Assembly: GCF_007923445.1 (NCBI RefSeq)
Contig: NZ_VOJI01000006.1
Coordinates: forward strand, 186,001-250,000
Source of the DNA: Puniceibacterium confluentis
Lineage (GTDB): Bacteria > Pseudomonadota > Alphaproteobacteria > Rhodobacterales > Rhodobacteraceae
DNA length: 64,000 nucleotides
Direction: 5' to 3'
Position 1 is the stretch's first letter, and each line of letters begins with the position of its first letter. The notes below the pieces were generated by a model. That model saw only the letters and a list, made by a program, of their open reading frames with translations, was not told the origin of the DNA and made no database searches. Of this stretch, positions 25,338-34,096 are shown one piece after another. Made by a program: the position numbers and the translations under genes.

Positions 25338-26525
25338 TCAGGCAGCGGCGGCCAGCCTCTGCGCAAAGGCGCACAGAGTCCGCAGCGCGGTGGCAAAACT
25401 TTCATCGTCAACCGTCATGGCAACGCGGATGTGCCCCGCCGTTGAGCTGCCAAAGCTTTCGCCGGGCATCACGGCAATGCGGTGGGTGTCAAGCAGGGCG
25501 TCGGCAAATCCTTCTCCGGTCAGGCCGGTGCCCCGAATGTCGAGCATCAGATACATGGCACCCTGACAGGGGATGTGGCTGACATGGCTTTGCGCCGCCA
25601 GAATCTCCATCGCCAGTGCGCGGCGACGGCGGAACGGGGCCATCACGCCCTCCTCCAGCGGCGCACCCTGAGCAAGGGCAAAGACCGCGGCGTCCTGGAT
25701 ATATCCGGGCACGCCGTAGGTGGTATTGGTGGCCAGATCGATCAGTGTCGCGATCACCGCTTCGGGCGCGACAATCCAGCCGATGCGGCTGCCGGTCATG
25801 GCGTGACTTTTCGACATCGAACCGATGACCAGGGTGCGCTCCTGCATGTCCGGCAGGGCGCGGGGCGACAGGTGTGTGCCCTCCCATATCTGCGTGTCAT
25901 AGACCTCGTCCGAGATCACCCAGAGGTCGCGTTCCCGCGCGACGCGGGCGATGTCCTCGAGGGTCTGCCGGTCGTAGACCACGCCGGTCGGGTTGTTGGG
26001 CGAGTTGATCAGCAGCGAAGCGGCGCCATGCCTGGCAGCAGCGGCGTCGAGGACGCTGAAGTGCGGCAGGAAATTATCTGCGGCCCGGGTGGCGATCGCC
26101 TGTGGCACGGCCCCCGCCGCGCGGATGGTGCCGGGGTAGGTCGCATAGTAGGGGTCAATATACAACGCGGTCTCGCCCGGGTTGCAGCAGGCCACATGCG
26201 CAGCGAAAAGCGCCGCCTGACCCCCGGGTGTGATCAGCACATTGTCACGCCCCGTCGGGATGCCGGTGCCCTGTGTGACCCGCGCCGCCACGGCATCGCG
26301 CAGCGACGGGATGCCCGGAACCATGGCATACCCGGTGTGACCGCCAAGCGCGGCGGCGTGCATCGCCTCCAGGATGGCGGGGTCGGTGCCGATGTCGTGT
26401 TCGCCGATGGTCAGTTCGGTCACATCCTCCCCCGCCGCGGTCATGGCGCGGGCACGGTAGAACACCCCCCAGCCGTCGGACCCGTCACCGTTGATCGACG
26501 TGATGCGCGAGGAGAGCTGAGCCAT
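25338..26525 (-). CDS. pyridoxal-phosphate aminotransferase, class I/II
   Basis: Fold-type I aminotransferase, 395 residues. The PLP lysine is K239 in SMSKSHAMTGSRIGW, NNPTG is at 177-181, and SDEVYDTQIWEG supplies the Asp and Tyr that hold the cofactor. The family resembles AspC/AruH-type enzymes, but the substrate cannot be assigned. The ATG at 26525 (MAQLSSRITSI) was preferred over a frame open 66 bp upstream. It is divergent from the VOC gene with the SoxR-like promoter 184 bp away. Confidence 0.87.
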   Translation of the reverse strand: MAQLSSRITSINGDGSDGWGVFYRARAMTAAGEDVTELTIGEHDIGTDPAILEAMHAAALGGHTGYAMVPGIPSLRDAVAARVTQGTGIPTGRDNVLITPGGQAALFAAHVACCNPGETALYIDPYYATYPGTIRAAGAVPQAIATRAADNFLPHFSVLDAAAARHGAASLLINSPNNPTGVVYDRQTLEDIARVARERDLWVISDEVYDTQIWEGTHLSPRALPDMQERTLVIGSMSKSHAMTGSRIGWIVAPEAVIATLIDLATNTTYGVPGYIQDAAVFALAQGAPLEEGVMAPFRRRRALAMEILAAQSHVSHIPCQGAMYLMLDIRGTGLTGEGFADALLDTHRIAVMPGESFGSSTAGHIRVAMTVDDESFATALRTLCAFAQRLAAAA

Positions 26526-26645
26526 CGGGGACCTTTCGGGTTTGCGGAAGCACCTGCGCCACGTTGTGCCAAGCGGACCCGGCCGGGGCAAGGGGGCGGT
26601 ATCGGGTCTGCCGGGAGCCCTTGGGGTGATGCAAGGGATAAGGAC

Positions 26646-26676
26646 TTGACCTCAAGTTGACTTGAGGAATTACCGT
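26646..26676 (+). promoter_or_regulatory. SoxR-type box with promoter upstream of the VOC gene
   Basis: CCTCAAGTTGACTTGAGG at 26650-26667 is an 18-bp dyad with one mismatch between arms. It differs by a single base from the SoxR operator core of E. coli soxS as I recall it (CCTCAAGTTAACTTGAGG). It overlaps TTGACC (26646-26651) as -35 and, at the 19-bp spacing typical of MerR-family promoters, TACCGT (26671-26676) as a weak -10. The VOC start codon is 34 bp further on. Confidence 0.75.
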
Positions 26677-26709
26677 GGGTCGTCCGTGGTAGATATCAGG
26701 AGCAGAACG

Positions 26710-27090
26710 ATGGCGACACGGTTGGAACATGTGAACATCTGCGTCAAGGATCCCGAGGCGACGGCCAGGGTGCTGGCGCGGTTGTTTGACTGGCGCATCC
26801 GCTGGCAGGGCGCAACGCCGGACAAGGGGACGTCGGTGCACGTGGGCAACGATGCGGGATATGTCGCGCTCTATTGCCCCGGGCATGAAATCCGCGGCGA
26901 GGCGCAGAAGTACCGCACCTGGGGTGGGCTCAACCACATCGCGGTTGTGGTGTCGAATCTGGCCGCGATGGAAGCCGCAGTCCGGGCCGAAGGGTTTGCC
27001 GTGCACAGCCACGCCGATTACGAACCGGGTCGGCGGTTCTATTTTGACGGCCCGGACGGGGTCGAATACGAGGTGGTCGCCTACAACTGA
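26710..27090 (+). CDS. VOC family (glyoxalase/bleomycin-resistance/dioxygenase) protein, probable SoxR regulon member
   Basis: 126-residue single-domain VOC protein. ATRLEHVNICVKDPEATARVLARLFDWRIRWQG gives the first beta-alpha-beta unit with a metal His. GGLNHIAVVVSNLAAMEAAVRAEGFAVHSHADYEPGRRFYFDGPDGVEYEVVAYN gives the second, with a terminal Glu. Such proteins form dimers that bind or transform quinones, electrophiles or antibiotics. The ATG at 26710 follows CAGGAG. The SoxR box directly upstream suggests induction by redox-cycling compounds. The substrate is unknown, and soxR itself is not in the window. Confidence 0.85.
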   Translation: MATRLEHVNICVKDPEATARVLARLFDWRIRWQGATPDKGTSVHVGNDAGYVALYCPGHEIRGEAQKYRTWGGLNHIAVVVSNLAAMEAAVRAEGFAVHSHADYEPGRRFYFDGPDGVEYEVVAYN

Positions 27091-27285
27091 GCCGTTGCCG
27101 CCGGGCCTGGCATGTGGTGCGGCCGCTTGTTCGCCACGTTGACCCATGTTAGGGCAGGCAGCATGAAACATGGCGCGCCCATTCTTTGCTGCATTACCGG
27201 CTGAACCTTTCGGCGGGCCGGTCTTCTGTTTCCAAATCCAGGTTAAGTTGCTAAGCCCGCCGCGACCCCTCGCGAGGACGGACTT

Positions 27286-28656
27286 ATGGAACTCTTTCTC
27301 ACCAACACCGCCACACGCCGGAAAGAGCTGTTCACACCGCTGAAGGCTGCCGACGTGCGGATGTATGTCTGCGGACCCACGGTCTATGACCGCGCGCATC
27401 TGGGCAATGCCCGCCCGGTGATCGTGTTTGACGTGCTCTACCGGTTGCTGCGGCACATCTACGGCGCCGATCACGTGACTTATGTGCGCAATTTCACCGA
27501 TGTGGATGACAAGATCAATGCCCGGGCCGCCGACTCCGGCCGGTCGATCGGCGCGATAACGGCAGAGACGACGCAGTGGTTTCTGGACGACATGGGCGCG
27601 GTCGGCGCGATGGAACCCGACCACATGCCCCGTGCCACCCAGTATATCCCGCAGATGGTGGCGATGATCAGCGACCTGATCGACAAGGGGCATGCCTACG
27701 CCAAGGACGGTCACGTGCTGTTCCGGGTCCGCTCGTACCAGGATTACGGCAAGCTGTCCGGACGGTCGGTCGATGACATGATCGCCGGCGCCCGGGTCGA
27801 AGTCGCCCCGTTCAAGGAAGACCCGATGGATTTTGTCCTCTGGAAACCTTCGGATGCCGCGCAGCCCGGCTGGGACAGCCCCTGGGGGCGCGGACGCCCG
27901 GGCTGGCACATCGAATGTTCGGCGATGGCGCATGAACTGCTGGGCGAATCCTTCGACATCCACGGCGGCGGCAACGATTTGATGTTTCCGCACCACGAGA
28001 ACGAGATTGCGCAGTCCTGCTGTGCCCATCCGGGCGGCGGGTTTGCCCAGGTCTGGCTGCACAACGAGATGTTGCAGGTCGAGGGCAAGAAGATGTCCAA
28101 GTCGCTGGGCAACTTCTTTACCGTGCGCGATCTGCTGGATCAGGGTGTGCCGGGCGAGGTGATCCGCTTCGTGATGCTGAGCACCCATTACCGCAAGCCG
28201 ATGGACTGGACCGAAAAGAAGCGCGACGAGGCCATGGCGACATTGCAGAAGTGGTACACACAGGTCGGCTCCGGCCCGGCGGCGGCCGCTGACCCCGACC
28301 CCGGCGTCGTCGGATGTCTTGCCGACGATCTCAACACTGCCGGAGCGATTGCGGGTCTGCACCAGCTGTCCCTGACAGGGCAGGCGGCGGCACTGCGGGC
28401 CTCGTTGCAGTTTCTCGGATTGATGGGCGAGACGGTGCCGGACTGGGCCCTCGCGCCGCAGGTCGATCTGTCGGACTGGGTTGCGCGCCTGTCCGCAGCC
28501 CGGCAGAGCGCGTTGCAGAGCAAGGATTTTTCCGAAGTCGACCGGCTGAAAGCGCTTCTGACCGGCGCCGGAGTCGAGGTGCGGATGAGCAAGGCGGGCG
28601 TCGACCTGGTGCCGGGGTCCGGATTCGACGCCGCCCGGCTGGAGACAGGGGCATGA
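27286..28656 (+). CDS. cysS: cysteinyl-tRNA synthetase
   Basis: Class I synthetase charging tRNA-Cys. In the 456 residues, the zinc ligand Cys29 lies in [18 protein letters not shown], the HIGH motif is HLGN (38-41), WHIECSAMA and [19 protein letters not shown] hold the other zinc and substrate residues, and KMSKSLGN is the second class I signature. Length is standard. Transcribed in the same direction as cimA, with a GC-rich repeat in the 115-bp gap. Confidence 0.97.
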   Translation: MELFLTNTATRRKELFTPLKAADVRMYVCGPTVYDRAHLGNARPVIVFDVLYRLLRHIYGADHVTYVRNFTDVDDKINARAADSGRSIGAITAETTQWFLDDMGAVGAMEPDHMPRATQYIPQMVAMISDLIDKGHAYAKDGHVLFRVRSYQDYGKLSGRSVDDMIAGARVEVAPFKEDPMDFVLWKPSDAAQPGWDSPWGRGRPGWHIECSAMAHELLGESFDIHGGGNDLMFPHHENEIAQSCCAHPGGGFAQVWLHNEMLQVEGKKMSKSLGNFFTVRDLLDQGVPGEVIRFVMLSTHYRKPMDWTEKKRDEAMATLQKWYTQVGSGPAAAADPDPGVVGCLADDLNTAGAIAGLHQLSLTGQAAALRASLQFLGLMGETVPDWALAPQVDLSDWVARLSAARQSALQSKDFSEVDRLKALLTGAGVEVRMSKAGVDLVPGSGFDAARLETGA

Positions 28657-28710
28657 GCGGCGGTGTAAAGGGCAGGGCTGACAGGGTTTGCCCCGCGCGG
28701 CCTGGCCGGA

Positions 28711-28740
28711 GTGGGGGTCAGCCCCCACACCACCGGGATA
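28711..28740 (+). repeat. GC-rich stem-loop repeat, copy 1
   Basis: GTGGGGG (28711-28717), loop TCAG, CCCCCAC (28722-28728), then a tail ACCACCGGGATA. It closely parallels the sequence at 32637-32667 in stem, loop and tail. Lies between cysS and cimA. Confidence 0.65.
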
Positions 28741-28771
28741 TTTCAACCCCAGAGACGCGGGGGGGGTGGTG

Positions 28772-30415
28772 ATGGATGTGGCGAACGTTCCGGCTGCGAA
28801 AGAGCGGCTGTACCTTTATGATACCACGCTGCGCGACGGGCAGCAGACGCAGGGCGTGCAGTTTTCGGTGGCCGAAAAGCTGCGGATCGCCCGGGCGCTG
28901 GACGTTCTGGGGGTGGATTACATCGAGGGTGGCTGGCCGGGGGCCAATCCGACGGATTCGGGGTTTTTCGACGAAGTGGGCCAGACCCGGGCGCGGATGA
29001 CCGCCTTTGGCATGACAAAGCGGGCCGGGCGCTCGGCAGAGAACGACGATGTGCTGGCGGCGGTGCTGGATGCCGGGACACCGGCGGTCTGTCTGGTCGG
29101 CAAGACACATGAATTCCATGTCCTCACCGCCCTGGGCATCACCCTTGCCGAGAACGTGGACAACATCCGCGCCAGTGTCGCCCATTGCGTCGCCCGGGGA
29201 CGCGAGACGCTGCTGGACGCCGAGCATTTCTTTGACGGCTACCGCTCCAACCCGGCCTATGCGATGGAGTGCCTGCAGGTGGCGCTGGAGGCCGGGGCGC
29301 GCTGGGTCGTGCTGTGCGACACCAACGGCGGCACCCTGCCGTCAGAGGTCGGGCGGATCGTGGCGCAGGTGATCGCCGCCGGGGTCCCCGGAGAGCGTCT
29401 GGGCATTCACACCCACAACGACACCGAGAATGCCGTAGGCTGCACGCTGGCGGCAATCGACGCGGGGGCGCGCCAGGTCCAGGGCACGCTGAACGGCCTG
29501 GGCGAGCGCTGCGGCAACGCCAATCTTGTGTCGCTGATCCCGACGCTGCTGCTCAAGTCGCCCTATGCCGAACGCTTTGAAATCGGCGTCACGGCAGAGG
29601 CGCTGGAAGGGTTGACGCGGCTCAGCCGGATGCTGGATGAAATCCTCAACCGGGTGCCACTGAAACAACTGCCATATGTCGGAGGCTCGGCATTTGCCCA
29701 TAAGGCGGGGCTGCATGCCAGCGCGATCCTGAAGGATCCGGCAACCTACGAGCACGTCGACCCCGGCCTGGTCGGCAACCGCCGCTTAGTGCCGATGTCG
29801 AACCAGGCCGGGCAGTCGAACCTGCGCCGCAGGCTGGCCGAGGCCGGGCTCGAGGTCGCGCCGGGAGAGCCTGCGCTGGGACGCATTCTCGAGACCGTGA
29901 AGGCGCGCGAAGCCGACGGCTATTCCTATGACACGGCCGAAGCGTCGTTCGAACTGCTGGCGCGGGCCGAACTGGGTCGGCTGCCCGAGTTCTTTGAGGT
30001 CAAGCGTTACCGGGTCACGGTCGAGCGGCGCAAGAACAAGCGCAACCGGATGGTGTCCCTGTCCGAGGCCGTGGTGGTGGTCAAGGTCGACGGCGAAAAG
30101 AAGCTTTCGGTCAGTGAATCGATGGACGAGACCGGCGGCGATCGCGGGCCGGTCAACGCGCTGTCCAAGGCGCTGGCCAAGGATCTGGGACGGTATCAGG
30201 CGGTGATCGAGGATCTGCGGCTGGTCGATTTCAAGGTCCGCATCACCCAGGGGGGCACCGAGGCCGTGACCCGTGTGATCATCGATTCCGAAGACGGGCA
30301 GGGGCGACGCTGGTCCACCGTCGGTGTGTCGGCCAACATTGTCGATGCCTCGTTCGAGGCGTTGCTGGACGCGGTGCGCTGGAAACTGATCCGCGATTGC
30401 GGAGACGGGGCCTGA
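28772..30415 (+). CDS. cimA: (R)-citramalate synthase CimA
   Basis: Condenses pyruvate and acetyl-CoA to citramalate, a threonine-independent entry to isoleucine synthesis; 547 residues. YDTTLRDGQQTQGVQFSVAEKLRIA is the HMGL-like/IPMS catalytic start, GIHTHNDTENAVGC holds metal-binding His residues and GLGERCGNANLVSLIP follows. SAFAHKAGLHASAILKDPATYEHVDPGLVGN and a C-terminal LeuA-type regulatory domain (about 420-540) complete it. The length and the VQFSV/GNANLVSL variants favour CimA over LeuA. A GTG at 28769 is an alternative start. Confidence 0.9.
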   Translation: MDVANVPAAKERLYLYDTTLRDGQQTQGVQFSVAEKLRIARALDVLGVDYIEGGWPGANPTDSGFFDEVGQTRARMTAFGMTKRAGRSAENDDVLAAVLDAGTPAVCLVGKTHEFHVLTALGITLAENVDNIRASVAHCVARGRETLLDAEHFFDGYRSNPAYAMECLQVALEAGARWVVLCDTNGGTLPSEVGRIVAQVIAAGVPGERLGIHTHNDTENAVGCTLAAIDAGARQVQGTLNGLGERCGNANLVSLIPTLLLKSPYAERFEIGVTAEALEGLTRLSRMLDEILNRVPLKQLPYVGGSAFAHKAGLHASAILKDPATYEHVDPGLVGNRRLVPMSNQAGQSNLRRRLAEAGLEVAPGEPALGRILETVKAREADGYSYDTAEASFELLARAELGRLPEFFEVKRYRVTVERRKNKRNRMVSLSEAVVVVKVDGEKKLSVSESMDETGGDRGPVNALSKALAKDLGRYQAVIEDLRLVDFKVRITQGGTEAVTRVIIDSEDGQGRRWSTVGVSANIVDASFEALLDAVRWKLIRDCGDGA

Positions 30416-30523
30416 TGGCCCGGGTGGCGCTTCCGGGGCTGCAATGTGCGTGGTCCCCGCTGTGACCCGACTGGCGGTGCTCCGGCCGGTTGCCCTGCCG
30501 GCGCGGTCACGCTAGGGGACGGC

Positions 30524-31291
30524 ATGGAATTTGACGACGATGTCATCGCCTGCGCGAAAACGGTCGAACGCGCGGACCCGGAGCGGTTTGCCGCGGTCAT
30601 GGCGGCGCCTCTGGCGGCCCGTGCCCGGTTGTTTCCGCTGTATGCCTTCAATGTCGAAGCGGCGCGCGCGCCCTGGGTCACGCAGGAGAGCATGATCGCA
30701 GAGATGCGCCTTCAGTGGTGGCGCGACGCCCTGGAAGAGATTGGCAGCGGCAGACCGGCGCGCCGCCACGAGGTGGTGTCCCCCCTGGCCGGAGTTCTGG
30801 ATGCCGAAGGTGCGGCGCTGCTGGTGCAATCCCTGGAGGCGCGGCGCTGGGACATCTATCGTGATCCCTTCGAGGATCAGGCGCATCTTGAGCGTTATAT
30901 CGAACAGACCGGCGGGCATCTGATGCTGGTGGCGGCCCGTCTGCTGGGCGCGCGGCAGCGGGCTGCGGCGCTGGATCTCGGCTATGCTGCCGGCCTTGCG
31001 GCGTTTCTGCGTGCGGTTCCCGAACTGGAATCGCGGGGACGCGTACCGCTGGTGGATGGCCGCCCCGAAGCGGTGGCGGCTCTGGCGCGGGGGGGGCTGG
31101 CGCGGCTGGCGCGGGCCCGCGCGCAGCGCGCAGATGTTCCGACGGCGGCGGCGCTGGCGGCCTGGCAGGCCGGGCCGTTGTTGCGGCTGGCCGTCGCGCA
31201 GCCCGGCCGTGTTGCGGCAGGGCAGTTGCATCTGCCACTGTTGCGGCAGCGGTTGCGGCTGATCTGGCAGGCGGCCAGCGGACGTTGGTAG
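30524..31291 (+). CDS. squalene/phytoene synthase-like protein (NDUFAF6-type)
   Basis: 255 residues. LAARARLFPLYAFNVEAARAPWVTQESMIAEMRLQWWRDALEEI and FEDQAHLERYIEQTGGHLMLVAARLLG follow the SQS/PSY fold. The two Asp-rich DxxxD motifs that bind diphosphate in true synthases are not evident; RLQWWRDALEE stands where the family has its arginine-rich strip. That pattern is typical of alphaproteobacterial relatives of the mitochondrial complex I assembly factor NDUFAF6. A non-prenyl role is therefore likely (inference). Start chosen at the ATG giving MEFDDDVIACAKTV. Confidence 0.75.
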   Translation: MEFDDDVIACAKTVERADPERFAAVMAAPLAARARLFPLYAFNVEAARAPWVTQESMIAEMRLQWWRDALEEIGSGRPARRHEVVSPLAGVLDAEGAALLVQSLEARRWDIYRDPFEDQAHLERYIEQTGGHLMLVAARLLGARQRAAALDLGYAAGLAAFLRAVPELESRGRVPLVDGRPEAVAALARGGLARLARARAQRADVPTAAALAAWQAGPLLRLAVAQPGRVAAGQLHLPLLRQRLRLIWQAASGRW

Positions 31292-31336
31292 ACCGCCCCC
31301 ACCGAGCGGTGATCGGGGGCGTGGCGACTGTGATCG

Positions 31337-32548
31337 CTATTCGGCGGGTTGTTCACGCGGGCGGAGCCAGAGCCACAGCAGCGCGCCCCCTGCCAGCGTC
31401 AGCGCCGGTGCGATGGCGAGGTTCACCGCGGTCCAGCCCTCTTGTGCCGTACCGCCCGAGCAGTTCATCAACCCCCCCGACGCCAGCGAAGCCAGGGTCA
31501 CGCCGCCGAACACCAGCAGGTCGTTCAAGCCCTGAATCCGGCCGCGCTCGTGCGGGGCATGGGCGCTGGCCAGCATGGTTGTCGCGCCGATGAATCCGAA
31601 GTTCCAGCCCAGTCCAAGCAGCACGAGGGCGACGAAAAAGTTTTCGAGCTGCACGCCATTGAGCGCCACCACACCCGCGACCCCCAGAATCAGAAGTCCG
31701 GTGGCGAGGATGCGTTCGACCCCGAAACGGGCGATCAGGTGGCCGGTGAAAAAGGACGGGGCGAACATCGCCAGCACATGGCCGGTCACCACGTCCGCGG
31801 CATCCGATTTGTCGAAACCGCAACCGACGACCGCCAGTGGCGTCGACGTCATCACCAGATTCATCATCGCGTAGGACACCATGGCGCAGATCACCGCCAC
31901 GGCGATCCGGGGGGTGGTGAGCAGTTGCCAGTGGCTGCGGCCGCGGGGTGCGTCCACCGCGGGCAGGGGCGGTTTCGGAATGTCCAGCCTCAGGAACAGC
32001 AGCGAGCCTGCGAGGTTGACGGCGATCACCGCGAGATAGGTGCCGAAAAACGGGATCACATAGGCGTCCGCCGTGAGCTTGACCAGCTGCGGGCCGATGA
32101 TCGCCGAGACCAGGCCACCGGCCAGGACATAGGAGATCGCCTTGGGGCGGAAGTCCTCTGAGGCGGTGTCGGCGGCGGCGAAACGGTAAAAGCCCTGTGC
32201 CGACATGTAGATGCCGGTGAACAGGCTGCCGAGCAGGAAGACCGGGAAGGATGCAAGGTAGAGACCGAGCGCGCCGATCCCGCCTCCGACCGCGCCGCCC
32301 AGGGTGCCGAGCATGAAGCCGGCCCTGCGTCCGTATCGCTGCATGAACCATGAGATCGGGGTTGCGGTGAGCATCGACCCCAGCACGATCAGCGAGATCG
32401 GCAGCGTCGCGAAGCAGATGTTTGTGGCCAGCGACTGACCGGCGAGCCCGCCAATGGTGAAGATCATCGGCATCTGCGAGCCGAGGAGGGCCTGCGCCAT
32501 GACCAGAACGGTCACATTGCGGCGGGTGCGGGGGTCTTGCGTGCTCAT
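31337..32548 (-). CDS. major facilitator superfamily transporter
   Basis: 403-residue polytopic inner-membrane carrier with about 12 hydrophobic helices. The MFS A-like loop WFMQRYGRRAGFMLGTLGG lies between TM2 and TM3. VLLGLGWNFGFIGATTMLASAHAPHERGRIQGLND in the second half is typical of YbjJ-like or UMF-type exporters in alphaproteobacteria. The substrate is unknown. The open frame extends 141 bp upstream over the GC-rich repeat; the ATG at 32548 (MSTQDPRTRRNVTVLVMAQ) is preferred. Confidence 0.87.
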   Translation of the reverse strand: MSTQDPRTRRNVTVLVMAQALLGSQMPMIFTIGGLAGQSLATNICFATLPISLIVLGSMLTATPISWFMQRYGRRAGFMLGTLGGAVGGGIGALGLYLASFPVFLLGSLFTGIYMSAQGFYRFAAADTASEDFRPKAISYVLAGGLVSAIIGPQLVKLTADAYVIPFFGTYLAVIAVNLAGSLLFLRLDIPKPPLPAVDAPRGRSHWQLLTTPRIAVAVICAMVSYAMMNLVMTSTPLAVVGCGFDKSDAADVVTGHVLAMFAPSFFTGHLIARFGVERILATGLLILGVAGVVALNGVQLENFFVALVLLGLGWNFGFIGATTMLASAHAPHERGRIQGLNDLLVFGGVTLASLASGGLMNCSGGTAQEGWTAVNLAIAPALTLAGGALLWLWLRPREQPAE

Positions 32549-32636
32549 GGCGTATGGGTAGGCGGGAAGCCGGGGCGCCGCAAGCCGGATAAGGCGGTGA
32601 CCGGCGCCGGACCCTGCGCGGTTTGCGGCGCCCGGC

Positions 32637-32667
32637 GCGGGGGCCAGCCCCCGCACCCCCGGAGTAT
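32637..32667 (+). repeat. GC-rich stem-loop repeat, copy 2
   Basis: GCGGGGG (32637-32643), loop CCAG, CCCCCGC (32648-32654), then ACCCCCGGAGTAT. Same architecture and orientation as copy 1. The following text (TTTGCAAAGAGAAGAAGATG) resembles a repeat tail I recall as widespread in roseobacter genomes. Lies between the divergent MFS and CobK-like genes. Confidence 0.7.
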
Positions 32668-32738
32668 TTGCAAAGAGAAGAAGATGCACCGATGAGATAG
32701 CTGTGGCCGCGGTCTGGCGGGGTGGCTATCAGGGACGG

Positions 32739-33482
32739 ATGAAGGATCGGATACAGGGCAAAGTCTTGATTGTAGGCGGGTCCGCGCAGGCGCGGGCACT
32801 GGCGGCGCGCCTTCCGGCGGCGCTGATGCTGCTGCCGCAGGCCGGGGTTGTGGCGCAGGGTTGGTTACCGGGCCGCGCGGGCGTGGACCTGGATCCCGTG
32901 GGATTGCAGCGCGCAGGAATTGCGGCGGTGATCGAGGCGGCGCACCCCTGCGATGCGGCGATCGCCGAAACCGTGGCCCGTGCGGCGCGGGGCGCAGGGA
33001 TCGCACATCTGCAGCTGGTGCGGCCATCGTGGCGCGCCACGGCGCGGGATCGCTGGGTGATGCTGCAACACGCGAGGCAGGTGGTCGCCGTCGTGCCGCC
33101 CGGGGCGCGGCTGTTCGCCACCATAGGGCGCGGCGCCTTGCCCGACCTGAAGGCGGTGCGGGGGGTGGTGCTGTCCCGGGTGACCGGAGACGGCACCGAC
33201 CGCGGGGAGCAGGCGTTTCCGTTGCGGCGGGGCGGGTTTGTGCGGGGCGCGGGGCCGTTTTCCGTGGCCGGGGAAATGGCCCTGCTGCGCCGGTTGCGGA
33301 TTGACTGGTTGGTGCTGCGCAACGCGGGCGGGCCGGGCGGCTGGCCAAAACTCGCGGCGGCGCGGCAGTTGGGATTGCGGGTGGCGATGCTGGCGCGGCC
33401 GCGTCGGCCCGGCGGACCCCGGGTGCAGACTGTGGAGGAGGCGCTGGCGTGGTTGACGCACCGACATCTGTTGGACGGGTGA
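32739..33482 (+). CDS. precorrin-6A reductase (CobK/CbiJ)-like protein, orphan
   Basis: 247 residues with the CobK fold: KVLIVGGSAQARALAARL as nucleotide-binding loop, AAVIEAAHPCDAAIAETVARAARGAGIAHLQLVRPSW (matching the family D-A-T-H-P-F block), and WLVLRNAGGPGGWPKLAAARQLGLRVAMLARPRRPGG...VQTVEEALAWL near the end. In cobalamin synthesis CobK reduces precorrin-6A with NADPH. Here no other cob gene is present, and the block has AAHPCD in place of DATHPF. True activity is uncertain. The 3' end overlaps the downstream glycosylase by 34 bp. Confidence 0.78.
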   Translation: MKDRIQGKVLIVGGSAQARALAARLPAALMLLPQAGVVAQGWLPGRAGVDLDPVGLQRAGIAAVIEAAHPCDAAIAETVARAARGAGIAHLQLVRPSWRATARDRWVMLQHARQVVAVVPPGARLFATIGRGALPDLKAVRGVVLSRVTGDGTDRGEQAFPLRRGGFVRGAGPFSVAGEMALLRRLRIDWLVLRNAGGPGGWPKLAAARQLGLRVAMLARPRRPGGPRVQTVEEALAWLTHRHLLDG

Positions 33483-34096
33483 TTCATTCGCAGGCCTGTG
33501 TCGCCGAGGGCGCGGCCTGGCTTGCCGAAGCCGAGCCGCGCTTTGCGGCGGCGTTGGCGCAAACCGGACCGCTGCCGCTGCGGCTGCGTGCGGACGGATT
33601 CGCGCAACTGCTGTCGGCGATTGTCAGCCAGCAGGTCAGCGTCGCCAGTGCCCGCGCGCTGTGGCGCAGGCTGGAGGCCGCGGGCATGGTGACGGAGACG
33701 GCGGTTCTGTCGCTCAGCGAGGAAGAGTTGCGCGGCCTTGGCCTCAGTCGGCAGAAGGCGTGTTATGCCCATGCGCTGGCGGCGGCGCGGCTCGACTTTG
33801 CCGCTTTGCGGCAGGCGCCGACCGCAGAGGTGATCCGGGCGCTGACGGCGGTGAAGGGCATCGGTGTCTGGACGGCGGAAATCTATGCGATGTTCAGCCT
33901 GGGCCGGGCGGATGTCTTTGCGCCGGGGGATCTGGCGTTGCAGGAAGGGGCGCGCTTGCTGTTCGATCTGCCCGCGCGGCCCACGGACCGTGCCCTGCGG
34001 CAGATGGCCGAGGCCTGGAGCCCGTGGAGATCGGTTGCGGCCCGCACGCTCTGGGCCTACTACCATGTGGTCAAACAGCGAGAGGGGATCCGATGA
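33449..34096 (+). CDS. DNA-3-methyladenine glycosylase II (AlkA/HhH-GPD family)
   Basis: Base-excision repair glycosylase that removes alkylated purines. In the 215 residues, LLSAIVSQQVSVASARALWRRLE opens the HhH-GPD domain. LTAVKGIGVWTAEIYAMFSLGRADVFAPGDLALQEGARLL contains the helix-hairpin-helix and the catalytic Asp161. No iron-sulphur cysteine cluster is present, as expected for AlkA rather than Nth. It starts at GTG 33449 within the CobK-like gene, and its stop overlaps the esterase ATG, so the three genes form a tight unit. Confidence 0.88.
   Translation: MVDAPTSVGRVIHSQACVAEGAAWLAEAEPRFAAALAQTGPLPLRLRADGFAQLLSAIVSQQVSVASARALWRRLEAAGMVTETAVLSLSEEELRGLGLSRQKACYAHALAAARLDFAALRQAPTAEVIRALTAVKGIGVWTAEIYAMFSLGRADVFAPGDLALQEGARLLFDLPARPTDRALRQMAEAWSPWRSVAARTLWAYYHVVKQREGIR

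Noticed and set aside
26485-28746. 753-codon open frame antisense to cysS and the VOC gene
   Set aside because: High-GC codon bias leaves the opposite strand open; the product is low-complexity Arg/His/Gly-rich with no domain, while the sense strand is clearly cysS.
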